The notes under the pieces were generated by a model. That model saw only the letters and a list, made by a program, of their open reading frames with translations, searched no databases and was not told the origin of the DNA. Shown here piece by piece: positions 42,081-49,114 of a stretch of 49,114 nucleotides of DNA. A program made the translations under genes and the position numbers. The DNA comes from Devosia sp. Lineage in GTDB: Bacteria; Pseudomonadota; Alphaproteobacteria; Rhizobiales; Devosiaceae. The stretch's first letter is position 1. Each line of letters opens with the position of its first letter. Location of the stretch: contig NZ_JAQGJV010000087.1 of the NCBI RefSeq assembly GCF_028290435.1, positions 1-49,114 on the forward strand, written 5' to 3'.

Positions 42081-43793
42081 TCAATGGCTGTCGCGGGGGA
42101 TGGCATGGCCACGGCAACCGACGAGGAAGTCCAGATCGGCGCCCTTGTCGGCTTGCAGCACTCGCTCGACATAGAGGCTCTGGTAGCCGCCTTCCATCGC
42201 CGGCTTGGGCGCCACCCACTGCGTTCGCCTGGCGGCCAGTTCAGCCTCGGATACGTCCAGATTCAGGCGCCTGGCGGGCACGTCGAGCTCGATGATGTCC
42301 CCGGTACGCACAAGCGCCAGCGGTCCGCCCGCGGCCGCCTCGGGCGCTACATGCAGCACGACGGTGCCGAAGGCGGTACCGCTCATGCGTGCGTCCGAAA
42401 TGCGCACCATGTCGCGTACCCCCTGCTTCAGCAGCTTCTGCGGCAACGCCATATTGCCGACCTCGGCCATGCCGGGATAACCGCGCGGCCCGCAATTCTT
42501 GAGCACCATGATCGAGGCCTCGTCGATATCGAGGTCGGGGTCGTCGATGATCGCCTTGTAGTGCTCGATGTCTTCGAACACCACGGCGCGACCGCGATGT
42601 ACCATCAGTTCCGGCGAGGCCGCGGAGGGCTTAATGATAGCCCCGTCGGGCGCCAGGTTCCCCCGCAGCACAGCGATGCCGCCCTGTTCGGTCAGCGCCT
42701 TGTCGATGGGGCGGATGACTTGGGGATTGTAGTTGACCGCGCCAGCAATGTTTTCACCCACGCTCTGGCCGGTCACCGTCAGGGCGTCGAGATCCAGCAG
42801 GTGCGAGATTTCCTTCATCACTGCCGGTAGGCCGCCCGCATAGCAGAAGTCTTCCATCAGGAAGCGGCCGGAGGGCATGAGGTCCAGAATGGTGGGAATA
42901 TCGCGCCCATAGCGATCCCAATCGTCCAAGCTAAGCTCCGTGCCGATGCGCCCCGCAACGGCCAATAGGTGAACCACCGCGTTGGTCGAGCCACCAATAG
43001 CGCCGTTGACGCGGATGGCGTTGGCAAAGGCTGCCTTGGTGAGAATGGCCGAGAGGCGCAGGTCCTGCTTGACCATCTCGACGATGCGCCGGCCCGTCAG
43101 GCGGGCCAGGCGCGCTCGATGAGCGTCAACCGCCGGATAAGCAGCATTGCCCGGCAAAGCCAGGCCCAGCGCTTCGACCATGGAGGCCATGGTGGACGCC
43201 GTGCCCATGGTCATGCAATGGCCCGGCGACCGCGACATGGCGCTTTCGGCATTGCCGAACTGCTGGTTGGTCATCAGTCCAGCGCGGACATCTTCGGAGA
43301 ATTTCCACACGTCGGTGCCCGAGCCGATGGCGCGGCCCTCGAAACGCCCATTGAGCATCGGCCCGCCCGAGATCACGATGCTGGGCAGGTCGCACGAGGC
43401 CGCGCCCATCACCAGCGATGGCGTAGTCTTGTCGCAGCCCGCCATCAGCACCACGCCGTCCATCGGGTTGCCGCGAATGGCTTCCTCAACGTCCATCGAG
43501 GCCAAGTTGCGGAACAGCATGGCGGTGGGGCGCAGGTTGGATTCGCCGCAGGAAAACACCGGGAATTCGAGCGGCAGGCCGCCGGCTTCCAGCACCCCGG
43601 CCTTGATGTGTTCCACCAGCCCGCGGAAATGGGCGTTGCACGGCGTGAACTCGGAGAAGGTGTTGCAGATGCCGATGACCGGACGGCCATCAAAGGCATC
43701 ATCGGGCAGGCCGTTATTCTTCATCCAACTGCGATGAATGAAGGCATCCTTGTCTTGTCCGCCGAACCAATGCTGGGACCGTCTTTTGCTCAT
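42081..43793 (-). CDS. IlvD/Edd-family dehydratase, L-arabinonate dehydratase type
   Basis: This 570-residue iron-sulfur dehydratase has possible cluster cysteines Cys52 (FTPCNAH), Cys120 (AGCDKTTP) and Cys193 (SPGHCMTMG). They are spaced exactly like the three ligands of the characterised Rhizobium L-arabinonate dehydratase (a constant shift of seven), which holds a [2Fe-2S] cluster. The catalytic serine is in SDARMSGT. Such enzymes convert L-arabinonate, D-fuconate or D-galactonate to 2-keto-3-deoxy acids. AAGGG precedes the ATG. The gene leads an operon with the lactonase and aldolase. A sequence resembling half the GntR palindrome lies at 43812-43822. Confidence 0.9.
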   Translation of the reverse strand: MSKRRSQHWFGGQDKDAFIHRSWMKNNGLPDDAFDGRPVIGICNTFSEFTPCNAHFRGLVEHIKAGVLEAGGLPLEFPVFSCGESNLRPTAMLFRNLASMDVEEAIRGNPMDGVVLMAGCDKTTPSLVMGAASCDLPSIVISGGPMLNGRFEGRAIGSGTDVWKFSEDVRAGLMTNQQFGNAESAMSRSPGHCMTMGTASTMASMVEALGLALPGNAAYPAVDAHRARLARLTGRRIVEMVKQDLRLSAILTKAAFANAIRVNGAIGGSTNAVVHLLAVAGRIGTELSLDDWDRYGRDIPTILDLMPSGRFLMEDFCYAGGLPAVMKEISHLLDLDALTVTGQSVGENIAGAVNYNPQVIRPIDKALTEQGGIAVLRGNLAPDGAIIKPSAASPELMVHRGRAVVFEDIEHYKAIIDDPDLDIDEASIMVLKNCGPRGYPGMAEVGNMALPQKLLKQGVRDMVRISDARMSGTAFGTVVLHVAPEAAAGGPLALVRTGDIIELDVPARRLNLDVSEAELAARRTQWVAPKPAMEGGYQSLYVERVLQADKGADLDFLVGCRGHAIPRDSH

Positions 43794-43827
43794 AGCGAAG
43801 CCCTTGGCCTTTTCGAATACAACTACG

Positions 43828-43855
43828 ACCGGCCGGCGTCCGAGCGCCGGCCGGT
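43828..43855 (-). terminator. Hairpin after the GH2 gene, upstream of the dehydratase
   Basis: ACCGGCCGGCG pairs with CGCCGGCCGGT (11 pairs, 6-base loop), starting 8 bases past the GH2 stop on the minus strand. Only a weak T-rich stretch follows. It probably ends or reduces the importer/glycosidase transcript before the dehydratase operon. Confidence 0.6.
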
Positions 43856-43862
43856 GATCATG

Positions 43863-46640
43863 TCAGCCCCAGGGGCCATAGGCAAAGCGGACTTCACCGC
43901 TGAGGACGTGGCCCGTCTCGAGATTAAGGGGCTGCGCGAAGGTCGCTAGGAACCGCTCGCTGCCCTCCCCGGTCCAGTCGAGCGCGTAGAACCTCATGCC
44001 GTCGGGGCCCGCCTGGGCCCGCACGTGCTGGGTTCCGTCAGACTGCACGCAAAGGCCGATGTCCGTCTGGGCGAACAGGCCCGCGCGTTCAATACCAAGC
44101 TTGGTGGCGCGGAAGTCATTGCTGCCCAGATTGCTGACGTCGTCCTTCCACGGCCAGCTCGGCGCTGCGGCCGGCATTTGCTCGTCCGGTCCCAGCGCGC
44201 GGGCACGCGCTTCGCCCCGGCTGCGCGACAGGTGGTCGTCCGGCAGGTCATTGGCCGGCCCGGCCAATTGCCAGCGCAAGTTGTCCCAACTAGGGGGCAG
44301 GTCCAGCGCCAAGCCGATCTGCAACGGGGCGAGCGGCTCGAGCGCCTCGAACTCGTAGCCCACGACGAGCCCGTCATCCTCATCGACGGACAGGCTCAGC
44401 TTGCCCTTGGCGGCGCCATAGCTGCCCACGAAATTGACGCTGTCGGCCGACGAATGGATGTCGGCCAGTTGCCAGCCGGTCATCAGGTTTTCCAGCGGCA
44501 TGACCTTGCCCGGCGGCCGCTTGTTGGCATCCCAGGACGGGAAGCTTGGAACGATCGCCAGAGCCAACGGCAGGCGTTCTCCGCCCGGTGTGACTACCAC
44601 AGGACCGTTGTCGCCCCCGAGGAACTGCCAGGAGCCGATGCGCATATCCTCGCCGTTCCGCCTCACAGGCTGCAAAGCGGGGCGCGACGCGACGGGCGCC
44701 GTTGCACCGGCTGCTGCCGCCAGTGAGATCCGGCGGTCATAGCCAAGCGAAGGTACGCGGAAATGGAGTTCGAAGGACCTGTCGGCGAGGCCGGCCGGCA
44801 GCTGGATGGTCGCGACCTGGCCGGGCAAGGCGGACAGTGTGGCGCGGCCGGCCTGTTCACCGGCTTGCCAAGTGCAGTCCACCGCCGACAGATCGGTGAA
44901 GTCGAAACGGTTTTCCACAGTGATCAGCGCGCCATCGCGATGGACCTGGATGGGGTCGTAGACGCGCTTCATCTGCTCGTATTCCGGCTTGGGGCGGCGC
45001 CAGCCATCCAGCGGACCCCACTCGCCGTAACCCACCCACTTGCGCGAACCGTCGCGCTGGGGAATGTAGAAATGATCGTCGATGGCCGCCCAGATCGAGC
45101 CACCGATGCCGTTGGGCAGCGCGCGGATTTCGTCCCATTGCTGGCCGAGGAACTTCCCCCAATGCTGCCGCAGCCCGGGATCGGTGACCATCTCACGCGA
45201 ATTGTAGCAGTAGAGATGGGCGAACTCGTCGAACATGACGGGCCGCGGCTCGACGGCAAATCGTGCCGTCTCGCCAGCTTCCGGGTAGTGGTGATTGGCG
45301 ATGTCGACATGGCCTGTGCATTCGGGCCCGAGCTTGTCCCAGTTGAAAGTGGTTGGCCGGGTCGGGTCGGCGCGCAGGATGGCCGCTGCGGATCTCTCGA
45401 ATGGCGGCGCCCAGTTGGACTCGTTTGCCACCGACCAGATGATGACCGATGGGTTCGAGCGGTAATAGGACACCATTTCCAGCGAGACCGCGGACACATA
45501 ATCCGACGCTGCGGCCTGCTCGGCAGCCGATAATTCCTCCCAGGTCGACATCTTTTCGAACCGGCCGAAAGACCAGCAGAACGGCGCTTCCACTTCAAGT
45601 AACATGCCGGCTTCGTCACAGGCTTCGACCAACTCCTTGGTCGGCGGGTAATGTGAGGTGCGGATGAAGTTGACATTCGCAGCGCGGAACAGGCTGACAT
45701 CCGTTTGCGCCCAGCGCGCTGTGTCGGCGCGGCCGGTCAGCGGGTGGGTTTCGTGATGGCAGACACCGCGCAGGTAGATGCTGCGGCCGTTCAGCAAGAT
45801 TTTGCCGCCGTCGACGCGGACATCCCGGAAGCCGATGCGGCGGGAATATGTGCTACCGGCATAGGACAGCCTGACTGTGTGAAGCGCGGGATGCTCGGTG
45901 TGCCACAGCTCAGGCGCCTCGACCGCAAACGCCAATCGAGCTGTTCCGTCGATATGACGGGTCCCCAAGGGCCGGACATCACCGGCTGGCGTGACCAACT
46001 CGACATCGACGGGACCAGGCCTACTGACCTGCAGATCGAGCTGCAGCGTCGCCCTGGAAAGGTCCCCTGCGGCAAAGATGGTGGCGACGTCGAAGACTTC
46101 GAAATGGTCGGACGGGAGCGCGAAGAGCGTCACCTTGCGTGATATGCCGGCCAGCGGGTGGAACGCATAGTTGGTCTGCTGGGCCAGTGTATCGGCAATC
46201 GAATTGTTGGTGATGTGCAGCGTCACCCGTGCCTGCTCGCCCGCCTTGACCTGATCGGTGAGATCGAGGTCGAAGGGCGTGAAGCCGCCGAGATGGTGAC
46301 CAGCAGGGCGGCCATCGATCCAGACGGTGCACTGGCTGTAGACCGCTTCGAAGCGCAGGCGAACGACCCGGCCAGCCCAGGCCGCGGGAACCGCGAAGGT
46401 CCGCTCCAGCGCGAAGGCAGCCGCCGGATCGAACGGCAGGCCCTGCATGATGACCTCGCCGGGCACCTGCAGCGTTACATCCGACGGCAATGGCTGGCGA
46501 GCGAAGGGATCGGCGATCGGCTGGAGGTAGTTCCACGCCCCGCACAGGTCGAGCGACATGCTCCCGGTCGGATCGAGCGGCAGCGGCGCGTAAATCGGGA
46601 GGGCGAGTTCTTTGGTCTGTTGCATAACGGTTTGAACCAT
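43863..46640 (-). CDS. Glycoside hydrolase family 2 enzyme (beta-glycosidase), cytoplasmic
   Basis: This 925-residue protein has the GH2 order: a jelly-roll sugar-binding domain (about 25-180, with HHLGGFTPFDLDLTD), an immunoglobulin-like domain (about 180-275) and a TIM barrel from about 280. The acid/base pair Asn406-Glu407 is in SVANESNW and the likely nucleophile Glu472 in FDEFAH. A long C-terminal beta region of more than 300 residues follows. No signal peptide is present, so the imported glycoside is cut inside the cell. GH2 covers beta-galactosidases, glucuronidases, mannosidases and alpha-L-arabinopyranosidases. The adjacent arabinonate-type pathway makes a pentose or 6-deoxy/galacto sugar plausible. 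The ATPase gene of the importer lies just upstream. Confidence 0.87.
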   Translation of the reverse strand: MVQTVMQQTKELALPIYAPLPLDPTGSMSLDLCGAWNYLQPIADPFARQPLPSDVTLQVPGEVIMQGLPFDPAAAFALERTFAVPAAWAGRVVRLRFEAVYSQCTVWIDGRPAGHHLGGFTPFDLDLTDQVKAGEQARVTLHITNNSIADTLAQQTNYAFHPLAGISRKVTLFALPSDHFEVFDVATIFAAGDLSRATLQLDLQVSRPGPVDVELVTPAGDVRPLGTRHIDGTARLAFAVEAPELWHTEHPALHTVRLSYAGSTYSRRIGFRDVRVDGGKILLNGRSIYLRGVCHHETHPLTGRADTARWAQTDVSLFRAANVNFIRTSHYPPTKELVEACDEAGMLLEVEAPFCWSFGRFEKMSTWEELSAAEQAAASDYVSAVSLEMVSYYRSNPSVIIWSVANESNWAPPFERSAAAILRADPTRPTTFNWDKLGPECTGHVDIANHHYPEAGETARFAVEPRPVMFDEFAHLYCYNSREMVTDPGLRQHWGKFLGQQWDEIRALPNGIGGSIWAAIDDHFYIPQRDGSRKWVGYGEWGPLDGWRRPKPEYEQMKRVYDPIQVHRDGALITVENRFDFTDLSAVDCTWQAGEQAGRATLSALPGQVATIQLPAGLADRSFELHFRVPSLGYDRRISLAAAAGATAPVASRPALQPVRRNGEDMRIGSWQFLGGDNGPVVVTPGGERLPLALAIVPSFPSWDANKRPPGKVMPLENLMTGWQLADIHSSADSVNFVGSYGAAKGKLSLSVDEDDGLVVGYEFEALEPLAPLQIGLALDLPPSWDNLRWQLAGPANDLPDDHLSRSRGEARARALGPDEQMPAAAPSWPWKDDVSNLGSNDFRATKLGIERAGLFAQTDIGLCVQSDGTQHVRAQAGPDGMRFYALDWTGEGSERFLATFAQPLNLETGHVLSGEVRFAYGPWG

Positions 46641-46664
46641 GGCCTGGAGAAAGGCTGAAGAAGG

Positions 46665-47753
<1,089 letters not shown>

Positions 47754-47762
47754 GAGCGGCTC

Positions 47763-48596
47763 CTATTTGATGGCGCCGGCGGCGATGCCGGCGATGAAAT
47801 GACGCTGCAGCAGGACGAAGACGACGAGCATCGGTGCCGTCAGCAGCACGGCGCCGGCCATGATGCCGCCCCAGGAAACCTTGGTCAGCCCGATCAACGA
47901 GCCCAGCGCCACGGGGGCGGTGAACATGCTGCGGTCAGTCGCGATCAGCAGCGGCCAGAGGTAATTGTTCCAACTGGCGAGGAAGAGAATGATCGACAGC
48001 GCCGCAATGGTCGGCCGGGCCAGCGGCAGCGCGATGTGCAGGTAGATTTTCCATTCCTTGACCCCTTCGACACGGGCTGCATCGAACAGGTCGGCGGGCA
48101 TCATCGAAAAGGCCTGGCGCATGAACAGCACGCCCAGCGAATTGAACAGCGGCGGCACGATTAGCGCGATCCAGGTATTGGATAGCCTGAAATCGCGGGC
48201 CACCATGACAAACTGGGGAATGACCACCACGAAGTATGGCAGCGTTATGGTCCCGAGGATGATGGCGATCACGATCGGCTTGCCGATAAATTCGTAGCGC
48301 GCCAGGGCCCAGCCGGCCATCGAGGTCAGGAACACCGACAGGACCGTGTAGATCAGCGCGACGCCGACCGAAACGCTCAGCGCATGGACGAAATCGGTAT
48401 CGGCCTGCATGTTGGTGATGTTGGCGATGAACTGGTCGGAAAACCACAGCTGCAGGTCCGGCGAGAAAATGCCGTGATCCGGCATGGTGGAAAAGACTGC
48501 CATCATCCAGAGCGGAAATACCCAGATGATGGCGAGCGGCGTCAGAACCAGATGCAGCAGGATCGACTGCAGGCGGTCGCGTTGGGACTTGCTCAT
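47763..48596 (-). CDS. ABC transporter permease, CUT1 (MalG/UgpE-like), second system
   Basis: This 277-residue inner-membrane protein has an N-terminal helix (LTPLAIIWVFPLWMM region) and five more. The coupling loop (DAARVEGVKEWKIYLHIALP) lies near residue 175. Its ATG overlaps the stop of the upstream permease (ATGA, 48593-48596), and the ATPase gene follows after 9 bases. Confidence 0.92.
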   Translation of the reverse strand: MSKSQRDRLQSILLHLVLTPLAIIWVFPLWMMAVFSTMPDHGIFSPDLQLWFSDQFIANITNMQADTDFVHALSVSVGVALIYTVLSVFLTSMAGWALARYEFIGKPIVIAIILGTITLPYFVVVIPQFVMVARDFRLSNTWIALIVPPLFNSLGVLFMRQAFSMMPADLFDAARVEGVKEWKIYLHIALPLARPTIAALSIILFLASWNNYLWPLLIATDRSMFTAPVALGSLIGLTKVSWGGIMAGAVLLTAPMLVVFVLLQRHFIAGIAAGAIK

Positions 48597-49114
48597 TTCG
48601 GTTCCCTCCCAAGCCAGAGTTGTGCAAGCGAGATGATCACGGCCAGGATCGCGATGGCGTAGGCGACGGCCGACGCATAACCGAAATTGCCGGATTGGAA
48701 GCCCTGCCGGAACAGGAACAGACCCAGGGTTTCGGTGGCCTGGCCCGGACCACCCCGATTGGTGATCAGGAACGGCTCGGCAAACAGCTGCATGCAGCCG
48801 ATGATCGACAGGATGGTGCAGAAGATCAGCACCGGCTTGATGAGTGGCACGGTGATGAAGAAGAACTGCTGCACCTTGCTGACGCGGTCGAGCCGGGCCG
48901 CCTCATAGACATCCTCGGGCACCGACTGCAGGCCCGCCAGGATGATGATGGCGTTATAGCCCGCCCAGCGCCAGGTGACCGCGATGATGAGCACCGCCAT
49001 GGCGGCATTGGGATTGGAAAACCAGTCGACGCGCGGCAGGCCGACGCCCATCAGCAGCTTGTTGACCACCCCGAAATCGAGGCTGAACATCAGCCGGAAG
49101 ATGGCCGAATAGGC
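48593..49114 (-). CDS. ABC transporter permease, CUT1 (MalF/UgpA-like), N-terminus beyond window
   Basis: The visible C-terminal 173 residues hold the coupling loop (YEAARLDRVSKVQQFFFITVP) and the last helices. The frame stays open to the window edge (AYSAIFRLMFSLDFG), so the gene starts to the right. The binding-protein gene of this importer is not in the window and probably lies further upstream. Confidence 0.92.
   Translation of the reverse strand, partial: AYSAIFRLMFSLDFGVVNKLLMGVGLPRVDWFSNPNAAMAVLIIAVTWRWAGYNAIIILAGLQSVPEDVYEAARLDRVSKVQQFFFITVPLIKPVLIFCTILSIIGCMQLFAEPFLITNRGGPGQATETLGLFLFRQGFQSGNFGYASAVAYAIAILAVIISLAQLWLGREPK

Noticed and set aside
43812..43822. TTCGAATACAA before the dehydratase gene as a GntR operator
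   Set aside because: It matches only half of the TTGTATACAA palindrome; too weak to include region C in the regulon.

Overview
The window reads as a catabolic accessory region of a GC-rich alphaproteobacterium, most likely of the Hyphomicrobiales (a Devosia- or rhizobium-like organism would fit). This rests on the Ku protein, the Sinorhizobium-type PhnA and PhnY, the arabinonate-type IlvD/Edd dehydratase and the number of Dpp/Opp-type and CUT1-type ABC importers. No rRNA, tRNA, CRISPR array or complete insertion sequence was seen.

Left edge (1-1600): the window opens inside a Ku gene (minus strand). Next to it is the 5' end of a PA0069-type radical SAM gene (825-1040), cut off just before its conserved RSINPYRGCEHGC region. 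It abuts a decayed, frameshifted tyrosine-recombinase fragment (about 1041-1418). This looks like a scar where a mobile element entered and partly decayed, and possibly the left boundary of an island carrying the catabolic genes.

Region A (1597-15929), phosphonate module: an iron alcohol dehydrogenase, a divergent LysR regulator, a Na/Pi transporter fused to a PhoU-like domain, phosphonoacetate hydrolase (phnA) and phosphonoacetaldehyde dehydrogenase (phnY). They are followed by an operon with a peptide-type ABC importer (binding protein, two permeases, a fused double ATPase), a PHP metallohydrolase and an M24 peptidase. No phnW, phnX or C-P lyase gene is present. Phosphonoacetaldehyde may therefore come from an alcohol (2-hydroxyethylphosphonate) through the iron dehydrogenase, be oxidised to phosphonoacetate and be cleaved to acetate and phosphate, with surplus phosphate exported. 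A 15-bp motif, ATAG-N7-CTAT (extended CCATAG-N7-CTATCGWTG), occurs at the lysR/dehydrogenase junction, before the phosphate transporter and before phnA. A near-copy lies before the ABC importer operon. This suggests one LysR regulon that includes the importer, PHP and M24 genes, and hence uptake and unmasking of a conjugated phosphonate.

Region B (16331-39278), amide/N-heterocycle-like module: a divergent ring-opening amidohydrolase (cyanuric acid hydrolase/barbiturase superfamily), an MFS exporter, a DRE-TIM lyase, an Asp/Glu/hydantoin racemase-family protein, a second Dpp/Opp importer, an arylmalonate decarboxylase-like protein, two related TIM-barrel proteins, a CUT1 importer, a creatinase-like M24 protein without metal ligands, two amidohydrolases and a GntR/FCD regulator. 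A palindrome, TTGTATACAA, recurs in the control regions and is the probable GntR operator. Several enzymes have substituted catalytic residues. I do not recognise the pathway.

Region C (39501-49114), glycoside/sugar-acid module: an SDR sugar dehydrogenase, a DapA-family aldolase, an L-fuconolactonase-type lactonase, an arabinonate-type dehydratase, a cytoplasmic GH2 glycosidase and a CUT1 importer that runs off the right end. Together they describe import of a glycoside, intracellular hydrolysis and non-phosphorylative oxidation of the released sugar.
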